DNA of 64,000 nt from Oncomelania hupensis (GCA_036898135.1 CM072523.1:39423376-39487375), one strand, 5' to 3'. Positions 1-11,936 are shown, counted from the first letter of the stretch. The notes: generated from the sequence alone by a model not told the origin. Numbers and translations are program-made.

Positions 1-59
1 GGAAGGGTTGGTTAGAGCGTTGTTTTCCATAATGCCGATTCCGTTCGACCACTTGCCGG

Positions 60-160
60 AACTATCTTCCTTACTTATGACTAGGCAGCGGAGATTTTCT
101 AGGTCACCGAGGGTTTTCTCTGGGTGCTCCGGTTTCCTCTCTAGCTTAATAATGGTACCG
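60..160. repeat. SINE-core-like fragment
   Basis: Shares 'accgagggttttctc' and 'ctccggtttcctc' plus an 'aataatggta' end with 3680-3740. The reverse complement resembles the core of the repeats at 45335 and 62330. The (CT)n array follows directly. Confidence 0.5.
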
Positions 161-161
161 G

Positions 162-164
<3 letters not shown>

Positions 165-246
<82 letters not shown>

Positions 247-260
247 CTCTCTCTCTCTTT
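165..260 (+). repeat. (CT)n microsatellite
   Basis: About 95 bp of CT with a few TTT interruptions. From here to 830 I see only AT-rich spacer, apart from the SINE-tail fragment at 655-713. Confidence 0.95.
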
Positions 261-830
261 AAAATACAAATCTTTTATAATCTGTCTTCTATATTTCCGA
301 TCTCTTGATGATCGCCGCCCTTTGAACATGTGACTGAAGGAAATAGAATGAACCTATCGTAGTCCTGTATTACCATTATATTATTTTTAATATCAAGACC
401 AATGAAGTGAATAGGAGGAAAGTAATTTTAAAATCCATTGTACTTCTCTTCCAAGAACTAAAGGGTAAAGGTCAACTAAAAACGAAAACAAACAAAAAGA
501 CTACACACATTGTAAAATAAACTCTTTTCATCAATAAAACAGTATGTAAAAAAAAAATTTTTTTAAATACTGTCCACCGTCCATCAATTGTACCTCCATA
601 TTACAGTGCGCTAATGTTGCAAGTTAGAGTGTTGAGTGCCTCAAGTTATAATTTCTGACGTCAGACAGTCTCTTTAGCAACTCTTTGAACTGGTGCGTGC
701 GCTATATAAGTATCATTAGGCTACTTTTTCATTTTAATTCTACTTTTTTTTCCCCCTTTGCTGATGAAGATGGTGAGAGGATCACGGAAAACTACCAAAC
801 AAAGCAAAACTATAGGCATATAGCATACAT

Positions 831-1323
831 ATCCTATCCTATCCTATCCTATCCTATCCCGTAACCCGAAGGTCGTTGGGGTACCACAGATGATCGTTTA
901 ACCAGCGTACTCCATCTTTTTCTGTCCTCACAAACCCTGATGGCTTCGCTCATTATCAAGCCAGTCCATTCTCGAATGTTGTCCTTCCACCCCTCTTCCT
1001 GTCTCCATCTTCTTCTACCTCCTTGCATCGTGCCTTGCAGGATGGTTTTTGCAAGGCCTGATGCTTTGGTGACGTGGCCATACCATCGGAGTTTTTGTTT
1101 CTTCATCATCGTTTTGTCCAATGGCTTGCGTGATGGTCTGTCGGACTTCGTTGTTGGTGATGTGCTGGGTATAGGAAATGCCCAGAAGTCTTCTGTAGCA
1201 CCTCACCTCCATGCTTTGTATTATTCGTTGTAGATCTATTGTGAGGGCCCATGTTTCGCAAGCGTATAGGAAGATAAAGATGACAGGGAGCGCTGCAGCC
1301 ATACCACGGAATGTTGACTGATA
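831..1323 (-). mobile_element. GGATA-tailed LINE, 5'-truncated copy
   Basis: On the minus strand this encodes the C-terminal end of the LINE ORF (CYRRLLGISYTQHIT..., KLRWYGHVTKASGLAKTILQGT, RWSTLVKRSSVVPQRP) and ends in (GGATA)n at 831-858. The frame is broken. It is one of at least 17 pieces of this family in the window. Confidence 0.8.
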
Positions 1324-1378
1324 TTCCATAATTAGATATATATGCTATAGGTCTATACTTTTTGCTTTGCATTATTCT

Positions 1379-1449
1379 TTTCCTCCTCCTCCTCCTCCTC
1401 CTCCTCTTCCTTCTTCTTCTTCTTCTTCTTCTTCTTCTTCTTCTTCTTG
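1379..1449 (+). repeat. (CTC)n then (CTT)n microsatellite
   Basis: Compound trinucleotide array after the LINE copy; open frames across it (poly-Glu on minus) are artefacts. Confidence 0.95.
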
Positions 1450-3284
1450 GGTTGAGCAGCCACGATCAGCAGGCTGATTCATTGGTTGCTGCTTTTGCTC
1501 ACAATGAATTTTAATGTTACTCCGCCAGAAAGATAGCCTACACACAAACACACAAACACACACACGCACACACACACAGAGGACAAAGCAAGTGTGTGTA
1601 AAACACAAGTACATGCATACAGAAGTAATCTCGCCTAAGGAGTTGTGTCATAGCTATTACATTCAGATGTTCATTTCGCTTTTTTCTCAGCTCGTCATTG
1701 TGCCAGCTGGGCTTGGTGAAAATGAAGTGACTTATTTTTCCTAAGCATAACAAAACGCCTGCATGAAGCCCTCAAGGGAAAAATCCCACACACATCAAAA
1801 CAAAGTATCCACAATTTGGTTGGGGGCAACGGAAATGGAAAGGAAACTTACTTTTTGAAAGAGAATACATTGCCCCCCCCCCCCCTCTCCTCTCCCCAAT
1901 ATATCTATTAATTTCAAAAGACAACAGAATGCAAAAAAGATCACTGACCTTAGTTTCCGATGGGTTGCTTGATGCTTGCTTTAAAAAAAAAAGTTTTTGT
2001 TGATTTTGTTTTCACACTGGAGATAATTCTCAGTGGTGTTGATGGTAAAAGAAGCAGACGTCCATGGGACGAAGCGCGCGGTGTCACTGGTGTCAGGTTA
2101 AAGGACCGATTACTCCGTCGTGGGCCCCTTTTATATCAGTTCGCTCCCTTGGCACAACAAGCAAAGACACTCGCCGGTTAACCGCAAAATTCGGCCGTCT
2201 AAGGGCAAAAGGTGGTACAAACAAAATAAAATGTGGTGGTTCACCCGTCCCCTATACGCTTAATGTGTCCGGGGACGTAAATTTTACTCGCACAAACAAA
2301 ATAATCTTAGGATGGATTTTACGGAACTGCTTAACTGCGAAATTATCCACCGCGTGGCAAAAGGTGGTACAAGCAAATAATGTACAGGCAATGTTACTGC
2401 TTATCGGAAGGTGGTGGTAGAAAGGAAGGAGATGGGGTTAGGGTGTGGGGGATATTGTCACTGCATGACAACAAGTAACGCCATAACACGTTTCTATAAA
2501 CTAAACTAATAAGGGTAGGTTTACTTACACAGCTCTTTCCCCTAAATATAACCTACAAATAAGTTCAAAGGGCAGAATACTGCACGACCCCAAAATGGAC
2601 AAACATGTAGTAAACAGCTATAGCTCGCAAACTTAATGTGTGAGCATTAAATCATCAAGCAAGCAATCAATCAATCGTTCAATTCACTTTTACCACAACG
2701 TGATATTAGACAATAAATAATTCTAAACCTTAATTTAAACAAACAACAAAATAGTAAAATGTACAGCAGTGAGTACAACAAGTTGTCATTGTGACTTGCA
2801 CAATATCATTTACAACTAGGCTACACTTGATAAGATTTTGTGAAGGTCACTTTCTACAAAACTTATGCCTTTTTGTAAATTCAAAGGCCTTAAAATTGGA
2901 CAATCTTGTATCTAATGACGAAATGTAATTTCTACTGATCAGGCACATGTAATGCCTTTAGAAAACTTTATATTCCAAGAGTTTGTTTTTAATTGAGACT
3001 CATTTCTCGGGCCTCGCATAATAGTTATACTGCAAAGATTAATATAGGCGTACTTCTCTAAAAGAGACAAATATTCATGTTGCGCCATATTTATTTGAAT
3101 GTATAAAGAATAATGTTTGTCTGCTCTTCGTTTCTTTCACCATGACACGAATGCTGTTTGGCAAAAATGCCTTAAAGGGAGTCTGAATTTGTCTACATCA
3201 AAAATAGAGAAACAGAAGAACTTTAAATTGAAATCACGCTAAGAGATTATACTATCTACTTATTATATTCATATATTTATTTTG

Positions 3285-3573
3285 TTGTGCCTAATATTTC
3301 GCGAAATTTGAATCGTTTGTGCCTAATAATTCCTGAAATTTAAATCGTTTGTGCCTAATCTTTCACCAAATTTGAAACGTTTGTGCCTAATACTCGCGAA
3401 ATTTGGATCGTTATGTACCTAATATTTCGCGAATTTTTAATCGTTTGTGTCTAATATTTTGCGAAATTTGAATCGTTTGTAGCATACTGTTTCGCAAAAT
3501 TTGAATCGTCTGTGCCTAATGTTTTGCAAAATTTGAATCGTTGGTGCCTAATATTTCGCCTAATTTGAATCTA
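3285..3573 (+). repeat. Minisatellite, 32-33 bp unit, about 9 copies
   Basis: Degenerate units of 'gtgcctaatatttcgc' + 'gaaatttgaatcgttt'. Each unit contains the palindrome TTCGCGAA or a variant. The 1620-3285 stretch before it has no recognisable gene; 'ggcaaaaggtggtacaa' occurs twice in it (2204, 2355). Confidence 0.85.
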
Positions 3574-3659
3574 AGTGTTGTGTCCGACCGTTCAAAAAGG
3601 GTGTCAGCGGTTATAGGTAGTGCTTGGCTAGTTATCTTTCTTAGAATAAAAGCAACCAG

Positions 3660-3925
3660 AGCGCAGCGATTCGTGACTGGAAAGAACACTGAGGGTTTTC
3701 TCAGGTTATTCCGGTTTCCTCCCTCCCTTCAATAATGGTATTGGTTGCAATCAACCTAAATTTCAAAACTAAAAATTGACAAGGATAGCTCAGTGCGCGA
3801 CTTGTGTGAGTGTCTTGGGCGACGTGGGTTCGAATCCTGACTTCAGCAAACTATTGTGTGATTGCTGGGTATTACGGGCCAACGCTTTGAGCTTGTAAGT
3901 GCGCTATATAAGAGAAATCTCTTTC
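3660..3925 (+). mobile_element. Older tRNA-derived SINE, host of the 3936 insertion
   Basis: 3661-3735 holds a 'gagggttttctc...ccggtttcctcc' block also found at 105-160. 3780-3840 is a tRNA-like head (GGATAGCTCAG, GGTTCGAATCC), and the end is GTAAGTGCGCTATATAAG, a tail motif that recurs across the window (for example 700-713). Confidence 0.65.
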
Positions 3926-3935
3926 TTTATCTTCC

Positions 3936-4135
3936 AGTGGGGCCGGGTAGCTCAGTTGGTAAGAGCGTCTTGCTAGTAACCGAAAGGTCGCTGGTTCGAA
4001 TCCCGGATTGGTCAACGTGTGATCATATTATTTTCCCCTTTACCAACAACTGGCCCGCTGGTGTCAGTATAAATCGGTCCAGTAGTCACCTATATGCGAA
4101 AGTGTCGTGTGACTATAATCTACTAAACAACAACA
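3936..4135 (+). mobile_element. tRNA-Thr-like SINE, 200 bp, perfect 10-bp target duplication
   Basis: Head GGCCGGGTAGCTCAGTTGG (A box) and GGTTCGAATCC (B box) with a tRNA-Thr(AGT)-like middle, then a roughly 120-bp body and a short CAA tail. Flanked by TTTATCTTCC at 3926-3935 and 4136-4145. It is inserted in the tail of an older SINE. Nearly identical to 46759-46959. Confidence 0.9.
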
Positions 4136-4212
4136 TTTATCTTCCGCTTTCTGTAGTATCGATCTCTTCAGATCAGAGTTCGGTTTGAAGGAAAAGCGCG
4201 TGATATCATCCT

Positions 4213-4213
<1 letters not shown>

Positions 4214-4284
<71 letters not shown>
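4214..4284 (+). repeat. (TTA)n microsatellite after a SINE-like end
   Basis: Preceded by 'aagcgcgtgatatcatcctg', a decayed 'gcgctatataa'-type SINE end. 4290-5090 is G/C-skewed spacer with no gene seen. Confidence 0.85.
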
Positions 4285-4286
<2 letters not shown>

Positions 4287-5204
4287 CTTGTTCGTTGCTG
4301 TGATTTGGCTTGGGAGGAAGGGGTTGAGGTGCGGTGAGCGGGGGAGGAGGAGGGAAGTAACGATTCTGTGTCATTAGCTTAATATGAGGTGACAATGACA
4401 GCATAGTGCTAGCGAAGTCCCCACCCCAACCCCACCCATCCCCCCTCTTCCTTTCCTCCCTCCCTCTACCACCCCCTTCCCAAATGTGACGTTAACTTTA
4501 AGTAAATCACAATTACATTTATAACATTTGAAAGGAGTATGTACATTTTGCCACGAGTCCTGACTTGAAATTGAAGCTGCTTTCGTGGTAGCACCGCATT
4601 CACGTCATACGTCAATCATCCCATACTGGCGATAGGAAAACAAGAAGTATGGCACACAGATTTTGCCAGATTATCTGGGTCTCTTTACTCAGCTGGGCCT
4701 GAAAACAAAACAGATTATTCCAGATGTTATTTGTCCCGCACTCACAACTACGTGGCAACCTAAACTTCGTTTAGTTGTTTTTTTGTTGTTGTTGTTTTTT
4801 TGTGTCTCAAAATGCGCTTGCTCTACGAACCGTAAAAAAAGCTAGCTAAGCCATTTTCCATGGGGATCTGGCCATATGAGACTTGTAAGCATACTGTGAA
4901 ACGCCTCCTTTTCTTACTCAACTTACTGTCACACCTGTTGTGAGGTGAACGATTTTCAAGTGCATTAAAATTTGCTCTGGGCAACAAACACACCAAACAA
5001 ACATTTAAAAAAAAGAAGTTACAATCAAGAGTTCTAAGCAATAAAGTACAGGCGCGCGACACATTATTAAAATCAAATATATCGTTTCGGTAGAAGCGTA
5101 ATTATTGTACCACCTATTCCTTTCCTCCAATACTTTCCTCCGTGCGATGAGCGATGAGTTTATTCAGGATTTGTCCCTGACTACATGTTGTCTCCGCTTA
5201 GATC

Positions 5205-5450
5205 TCGAAGCACTGGGCGCATAATAGCGTAAGTACTGGGCGCAGATGATAATAGCGTAAGCACTGGGCGCAGATGATAACAGCGTAAGCACTGGGCGCA
5301 GATAATAACAGCGTAAGTACTGGGCGCAGATGATAACAGCGTAAGCACTGGGCGCAGATGATAACAGCGTAAGTAGCCTACTGGGCGCAGATGATAACAG
5401 CGTAAGCACTGGGTGCAGTTGATAATAGCGTAAGCACTGGGCGCATATTA
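5205..5450 (+). repeat. Minisatellite, about 27 bp unit, about 9 copies
   Basis: Units 'agcactgggcgcagatgataacagcgta'-like; a trailing unit and a half resumes at 6441-6485 after about 1 kb of inserted SINEs and LINE. Confidence 0.85.
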
Positions 5451-5458
5451 TTATTATT

Positions 5459-5790
5459 ATTAAAATTAATATTGAGGATTTTTATAGCGCACTTATCTCG
5501 CCGTACTTGACCAGACTCTAGGCGCTGGCCGATACAGGATCTAACTCAAACCGCCCGAGACGCCCACCCGCTGCCTTTGGGCGCATGGTCAGACGCCAGG
5601 ACAACTGAGCACTATCCTGGCCAGCCAGGGATGGGGGGGGGAGAAGGACCAAGTGCATGCTGGGTGTGTTCTTGTTACCGGCAATCACCCGTCTTGGACA
5701 TGAGCATCAGGATCTTAAAGTCCGTTATGATGGAATGTATGCGACACACAGACTAGACCTCGGTTTATACTCTCATCCGAAGGAGTAGAA
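5459..5790 (-). mobile_element. 430-bp SINE family, reverse copy lacking the tRNA head
   Basis: The reverse of the 48530 copy from the tail ('attgaggatttttatagcgc') to 'cctcggtttatactctcatcc'. It lies head-to-head with the copy that follows. Confidence 0.75.
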
Positions 5791-5812
5791 TAGCACATGG
5801 TGTAGGCCGTGT

Positions 5813-6262
5813 AGTGGAATGTCAGGCGATAGCATTGCAGCCTGTACAGGTAGTGCTTCAAACCCCGTTAACGGCCTGCAGTTTTTGAAAAATTAAATAC
5901 CCTGGGACACTGCACTCCTACTCATTCGGATGAGTGTATAAACCGAGGTTTAGTCTGTGCACGCATGCATTCCATCGCATGAACTTCAAAGATCCTGACG
6001 TTCATGTCTTAGACAGGGGAGTGCCGGCTTCACAAATACATCCAGGACGCACTAGGTTCCTCCGCCTACCTCTCCCCCCACCCCCTCCACCCTCTCCGGT
6101 CGCCCAGGGTAGTGCCCCGTCGTTTGGGCGTCAGACTATGCGCCCAAAAGGTGTAAGTGGGCGCCGAAGGCCACTTGAGTTAGATCCTGTATCGATCAGA
6201 GTCTTGAACGGCCCTTGAGCTGGAAAGGCGCTATATTAAAGTGATTCAATAAATAAATAAAA
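5813..6262 (+). mobile_element. 430-bp tRNA-derived SINE, near full length
   Basis: A diverged tRNA-like head (5830-5885) is followed by 'ctgggacactgcactcctactc', the conserved body ('gatcctgacgttcatgtct', 'gggcgtcagactatgcgccc', 'gagttagatcctgtatcga') and the end GGCGCTATATTAAAGTGATT with an AATA-rich tail. Part of the block that interrupts the 27-bp minisatellite. Confidence 0.75.
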
Positions 6263-6285
6263 TATGGTAACATCGTGAGCACTGG

Positions 6286-6441
6286 GCTATTCTATTTCTA
6301 TTCTGTCCCGTAACCCGGAGGTCGTAGGGGCACCACAGATGATCGTTTAACCAGCATACTCCATCTTTCTCTGTCCTCAACAGCCCTGATGGCTTCGCTC
6401 AGTGTCAAACCAGTCCATTCTCGAATGTTGTCCTCCCACCT
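6286..6441 (-). mobile_element. GGATA-tailed LINE, 155-bp 3' fragment inside a minisatellite
   Basis: Only the last 50 or so codons of the LINE ORF plus a decayed tail remain. The flanks on both sides are units of the 27-bp 'cactgggcgca' minisatellite that starts at 5205, so the LINE inserted into that array. Confidence 0.75.
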
Positions 6442-7302
6442 GCACTGGGCGCATATGATAATAGCGGAAGCACTGGATGCATAAATTATAATATTATCAT
6501 CAATAAAATTGTATTGAATTGAATTGTTCTTCTATAGCGCTCATAATGTCAAAGGGCTGCTCAAGGCGATGAACGAAAACAGAATCTTAACTCAAGTTGC
6601 ACAGGAGGCCAACTTGTTGCTTGATGCACACAGTCTTAGGCTCTTTGGGAGTGGAGTGGTAGGATCTATAATAAGATTTATATAGTGATTGCTTAAAAAC
6701 CGAGGAAGATGATTATTCCATTAAAATGATTATTCACACATCACAAAGAAAAGTCGGTCAAAAGGGGGGAAAAATCTGCTTTTAAAAAAACATTTCCTTA
6801 AAGCTTACGACAGTTTACGGTAACTCTGCCCTTTTCACAGCCTGTTTCACGCTATGTGTAAAACTGGGTCACTGAACGCCAACTATTGAGCAGCTAGACA
6901 ACTGGGATCTCATTGGCCGCAGCAGGGGTGTGCCCCAGCAAAGAAGAGATTTGATTGGTCGTGCTAGAGGCGTGAACAGAGGGTGTGCACTTTCCACTCC
7001 GGAGCAGTCGGTGTGACACTGTAGCACAACACTGACACTTGACTTTGCAAAGAAAAATGAGTGTGGACTTTGCCAAGCGTGCCAATTTATTCAATGAGGC
7101 TTAAGTGCCCACTTCTTCTTGCAAAGTAACTTGCAACAAGAACGATACGATCTGCGCTTTAACACAGCGAGAGAAAGAAAGAGAAACAGTGCACACGCGT
7201 GTGTATGTGTGTGTTTGTTGGATTGGTTGATTGTTGAGAACAAGAGACCCCCAAAACAAAACAAAAAAAAAAGAAAAAAAAAGAAGTATTTTTTAACACA
7301 AC

Positions 7303-7360
7303 CATCATCATCATCATCATTATCATCATCATCTTCTTCTTCTTCTTCTTCTTCTTCTGC
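7303..7360 (+). repeat. (ATC)n/(TTC)n microsatellite
   Basis: Follows an A-rich run. 6490-7260 is otherwise unassigned; two ATTGG boxes (6912, 6954) are noted with the 7710 candidate exon. Confidence 0.9.
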
Positions 7361-7483
7361 CTGTTGACTACTGACTTCATGATAGTGAAGATTCTGTGGA
7401 CTTTAGATCTTTAAATTACTTCTTGACTTTGAGGTGTTATTGTCCCATACTTCTCGTTGTCTCAGGCGGTGCTTTGCAATCAT

Positions 7484-7566
7484 GTACGTGTGTTTGTATG
7501 CGTGTGTGTTTGTATGCGTGTGTGTTTGTGTGTGTGTGTTTGTGTGGGGGTGTGCGTGTGGGGGGG
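7484..7566 (+). repeat. (TG)n-rich array
   Basis: Interrupted TG repeats with GTGTGTTTG units and a G-run at the end. Confidence 0.85.
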
Positions 7567-7709
7567 CGCTTATCGTGGCGTTGAGCCGATGTTTGAGAGA
7601 GAAAGCTGGTGTAATACATTTCGTAATACATGTCTTTTATAATTTTCTGCTGTGGTGTTCATATCTCTCATAATAGACATTGCAAACAAACAAATATTTT
7701 ATGTATCAT

Positions 7710-7845
7710 GATGAGGAGAATACATGGATTCGCCCTTCTTAGCCGTTTTCGACATGAGAAATCTCTTCAGGCCGCTGTGTACTGGATGGCTAAGCCTAAG
7801 GTGACCATGACAATTGACAACGTGAAGGTCAAAATGCCGGTTGGG
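7710..7845 (+). CDS. Candidate N-terminal exon of a mitochondrial protein (complex I 75-kDa subunit-like?)
   Basis: The frame from the ATG at about 7710 starts MRRIHGFALLSRFRHEKS, Arg-rich with few acids, like a mitochondrial targeting sequence. It continues AVYWMAKPKV then TMTIDNVKVKMPVG. That last part resembles the first strand pair of a 2Fe-2S ferredoxin-like domain such as that of complex I NDUFS1. A possible donor (GGG|GTAGGA) follows at about 7846. No continuing exon with the expected CYH or CRMC motifs was found downstream, so this could be a relic, an isolated exon or chance. Two ATTGG boxes at 6912 and 6954 might belong to a promoter. Identification is tentative. Confidence 0.25.
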
Positions 7846-8011
7846 GTAGGAAGGAGTCAGCTGTTCGGAATATGTTAATCACTCCTCTTTTGTGTTTCTC
7901 ACCAGTGTCGTGACTTCAAGGCGAAGAAAAATAAGGCAATAAAAAATGACAGAAAGCTTCAGTAAATCTGGTCTCCCACACCGCGACCTGAAAGACACAG
8001 GGTACACACTA

Positions 8012-8110
8012 TTCTCTCTCTTCTCTCTCTCCCTCTCTCTCTCTCTCTCACACACACACATATAATCACACACACATACATACATCCCTCCTGCACTTAT
8101 CACACACATC
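8012..8110 (+). repeat. (CT)n then (CA)n compound microsatellite
   Basis: CT array (8012-8049) followed by CA-rich sequence. Confidence 0.9.
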
Positions 8111-8389
8111 TCTCATATACTCACACACACTCACAAACACCTACACACTCCCACAAATGTATTATGTATGACTGATGTTTGGCTCAATAAACTGATCAGG
8201 ATCGCGAGGGTGTGACTGACAGGTGTCAATTATGTAGGGAGTCACTCGATACTACAACCCTCGAGGACAGCAGGTCCGCACTGAGGAATCAATAGTCTTG
8301 TCAAAAGAAAGAATTGTCTTGTCAGGACTGTTTCACAAAATCACCAGGACCATTCAAATAACATGGCAAACCCCATAACTCACACAGTT

Positions 8390-8622
8390 AATTGTACTGC
8401 ATATAATGGGAATTGATGCAGTCTAATTCAGAAATAAAACTAAAATCAATTGTATTGGATATAATGGAATTTGATGCAGTCTATTTCAGAAATAAAATTA
8501 AAATCAATTGTACTGAATATAATAGGATTTGATGCAGTCTATTTCATAAATAAAATTACAATCAATTGTACTGGATATAATGGGATTTGAAGCAGTCTAA
8601 CGTTTCAGAAATAAAATTACCA
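8390..8622 (+). repeat. Minisatellite, 58-bp unit, 4 copies
   Basis: Units contain 'caattgta(c/t)tggatataat' and 'ttgatgcagtcta' and 'cagaaataaaa'. Well conserved between units. Confidence 0.85.
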
Positions 8623-8782
8623 CTAGTCCATGAGCCTTATCTCATTTTGAAATTGTGTGTGGTCTTGTTAATAAAAGGACAACGTTCCAAAAGTGTGTGT
8701 GTATATTGTGTATTATTTGTTAACCTGGCGCACCATCTAGAGGGTCAAGATCTTTACATTCAGTTATATGAAATATATTCGT

Positions 8783-8825
8783 GCATAGACAAGACCTTGG
8801 TTTACACCCTCATCCGAAAGAAATG
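8783..8825 (-). repeat. 430-bp SINE family, 40-bp fragment
   Basis: 'gacaagaccttggtttaca' then 'ccctcatccgaaag' matches 5748-5786 of the reverse copy. Confidence 0.5.
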
Positions 8826-9381
8826 AAGTGGACAGAAAGCAAGGAATAAATAAATAAAGAAAATGTCAAAAGAAAACAGTAATGGTCCTGGTATTTGAAG
8901 TGATGAAAATGTGGAGAGCAAGAGAGAGAGAGAGAGAGACGTTTGACGTTTGGACATCGTCCGTGTATTCACCAAAAAGCATACAAGCAATAAAACAAAC
9001 ACAAATTCTTCGGGCCACCAGCCCCTAGAAAATATGGCTGGTCACGAGGTTGACAAAAGCGTTGTACCTGATCTCTCAAAAATTAAATGGCGTTTACTTT
9101 CGTTAGGTTATTACATCAGCTCAAGTGTATCTGCTCATAAAATTCAGTTCGTATTTTTAGTGCATGAAAAATAAATAGTCCTAATCTCCATACATGAAAC
9201 TTTGATTCGCTCTGTAGAATATGTATATACAAATGTACAGGAAAAGTTAAATATTTTTCTCTAAGGTCACTCACTATACAGAATACATTCGGTTACAAAA
9301 TGATTTTCATTTTCCAATACGTTGCATCATGGACACAATCCATTTCCTTCAATTTCATTGAAGGTTATCCTAAAAAATGAA

Positions 9382-9385
<4 letters not shown>

Positions 9386-9445
<60 letters not shown>
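9386..9445 (+). repeat. (GA)n, left half of a split array
   Basis: Continues at 10037-10081 beyond the retroposon insertion. Confidence 0.9.
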
Positions 9446-9446
<1 letters not shown>

Positions 9447-10035
9447 ATTACATTACATTACATTACATGGTTATTGCTTGAGGTCCAGCGGACACTTCCG
9501 AGCCAAATCAGGACCAGAGAAGTGAAAGAGGACTCACCCATAATCCGCATAAAAGATCTGCCGAAACAACCCTAGTTGTAACACTGAAGGCAATCTACCA
9601 GCCGGTCACTTTACAATAAAGACATCCCACGCAAGGGACGTTGAGGCCATACTCTAATTTTTCGACCCCCCGTTTACAAAAACAAAATAGAATACAAACA
9701 TCATTATACAATATCAACAAAATACATACATATAAAATACCTACATTGCTAAATAATAACATCATAGGAAGCTCCGGTGACCATTTTGGCAGAAAGCGTC
9801 CAATATTCCCAAGCTGATCCAACAGACCTCATACACAAATGAGGAGTATTGTCCCGGAAAAGTTTTCAAAAAAAAAAAAAGGTAGGTGACTGGTCTAGCA
9901 AAGAAGAAGATAGTATAGTAGATTGATAGAACAGAGTAGGAATGAGAAAGAACAAAGGAGAAAGACAGCAAAAGTGGGAATTTAAAGCACTACATTTCCA
10001 GAAAGTGGGGATACTATTTATACTGAAACCTCCGG

Positions 10036-10036
<1 letters not shown>
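9446..10036 (-). mobile_element. TGTAA-tailed retroposon inserted in a (GA)n microsatellite
   Basis: Same element as at 53126, with the tail at 9446 and slightly shortened 5' hairpin at 10036. (GA)n lies on both sides (9386-9445 and 10037-10081), so the insertion split a GA array. Confidence 0.82.
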
Positions 10037-10084
<48 letters not shown>

Positions 10085-10398
10085 GAAGGGGAGGGTGTGT
10101 GTGAAAGAGTCTTGATTGAAATTCTCGTTGATTGCATCTCAGCTAGATTATATTTGTGTTTAATTACGACAGAAATTGTTGGTTGTATTTCCTGTGATGG
10201 GTAATGCAGATTTGTTGCATTTGTTGCATTGAATTTATTATTGAATTGGAAGAACGGAAAGGGGACAGAAACTGCTACAGCGTCAAGTACCCGGATACCT
10301 ACAGCTGTGTTACACCTCATTATAAATTCATTTCTTCAGTGCCGTGAAATCGAGTAACATTCACAAAGGGTTAAAGGTCAAACAAACAACTTTTGTGC

Positions 10399-10458
10399 GT
10401 GTGTGTTTGTGCGTGTATGTTTGTGTGTGTGTGTGTGCTTGTGTATGTGTGTGTGTCT
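10399..10458 (+). repeat. (GT)n-rich array
   Basis: Interrupted GT repeats. The 10460-10830 stretch holds nothing I can assign. Confidence 0.85.
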
Positions 10459-10827
10459 GGTTCGCTGTTTTGCGAACAGCTGCTGTAGAGTGTACTTTAA
10501 ACCGTGAAGCGAAGCGAATGAACGTGAATTCGCCCTCTTTCCTTCTGGAGTCACCGAACTACAACCCCCTCTCCCCACACGTTCCACCCCTGTACCTCAT
10601 ATACCACCCCACTCCCAACCGGCATCTATGAGCATTAACATCATACTCTTGCGCAGTGTGTTCAACAATCATAATTATATCATCCCCGATGCTTTCTCCC
10701 TAACCCTGCAAAAGTCAGGATCTCCCCCCTTTTTTGTTTTCCCATAGGGGGATAAGACCAACTGAATAAGCAACTTTGACTGAATAAAAGTAGTTTTTAG
10801 CTACCGTTTCCTCTTCTCGATCCGTAC

Positions 10828-10829
<2 letters not shown>

Positions 10830-10921
<92 letters not shown>
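10830..10921 (+). repeat. (CT)n microsatellite
   Basis: Pure CT over 90 bp, then a short CA run. 10990-11160 is unassigned. Confidence 0.95.
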
Positions 10922-10924
<3 letters not shown>

Positions 10925-11174
10925 GCACACACACACATACCACAGCCCCACCACACAATCTTCAAGTACCCATGTACTTTAAACAGCTGTAACTCGAACA
11001 CAATTTATTTTCCGGAACGCTTGTTCATAAACAGTTAGAACTCGAACACCATTGCTTCAAACAAACAAAATAACTAACTAATAAACATCCGTTTCGCCTG
11101 CAACCTCTATTGGCCGACTTCTACAAAGAAGTTTACATTGCCTGCCAAATGTCACGTCCCCTATTAAAACTCTT

Positions 11175-11225
<51 letters not shown>

Positions 11226-11260
11226 GTCGTCGTCGTCGTCGTCGTCGAGGTAATAGCCTA

Positions 11261-11776
11261 CACATTGCTGCGATCGGTAGAAAGTATCGCCAAAACTCCC
11301 GCTAGCAGCAGGTGAAAGTATTCCCTCCATCCCTTCAAAGTATACTTTGGGCTCGCTGCTAGCCGCGGATGCGAACCGCAGTACTGTTTAACAGTGACTG
11401 AAAGAGCGGAATATTGCTACAAGGGTTCGGGAAAGAGTTAGTTGTAGATCTATCCCTAGCCCTAACCCTTTTCTCTACAAAAATGCTCTTTTTCCGTCCC
11501 AAAAACCCATTTGCTTTCTTGGATTCTTAAATTGTATGAAACCAAGTGAGGACACTATCCGGCGTCAATAAACGGTTCGAAAAGATTCTCAAACGGTTGG
11601 TAAAAGACAGTTGACCTAGAAACAAATACAGCGTGACCTAATTCGTCTTTCACCGACACTGTAACTGAGCAGGCTGCTAACCTCGCCAAAGTATCCCTTC
11701 AAGGGACAAGGGACATACTTTGGCCTGCTGCGCAGCGTTTGCCTGGAGTATACTTTCTTTCGATCGTAGCTATGTG
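11261..11776 (+). mobile_element. MITE with imperfect TIRs, flanked by CAT arrays, copy 1
   Basis: The left end CACATTGCTGCGATCGGTAG and the reverse of the right end CACATAGCTACGATCGAAAG match at about 23 of 27 positions, including AGAAAGTAT. Inner parts form further inverted repeats (around 'caaagtatactttgg'). (CAT/CGT)n abuts the left end and (CAT)n the right. No coding potential. Confidence 0.72.
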
Positions 11777-11786
11777 CAATGGGTGC

Positions 11787-11808
11787 ATCATCATCATCAT
11801 CATCATCA

Positions 11809-11844
<36 letters not shown>

Positions 11845-11877
11845 CCTGACAGTGCACATTGAACATCAAGAGATCCC

Positions 11878-11936
<59 letters not shown>

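Noticed and set aside
2064..2420. 118-codon open frame
   Set aside because: No start context, splice signals or domain; contains a short repeated motif, more like an old repeat.
3937..4015. Possible tRNA-Thr gene
   Set aside because: Acceptor stem does not pair well, a second near-identical copy exists, and both are followed by the same SINE body and flanked by target duplications.
5164..5409. Open frame with repeated LLSSAPS
   Set aside because: Direct product of the 27-bp minisatellite, with no start context or conserved domain.
8950..9174. Plus-strand frame containing MAGHEVDKSVVPDLSKIKW
   Set aside because: Looks mildly coding for 20 residues but lacks splice support and any recognisable domain.
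9595..9822. Hydrophobic frame recurring at 15055 and 53309
   Set aside because: Repetition comes from copies of the same retroposon; the frame is not kept better than the rest of the DNA.
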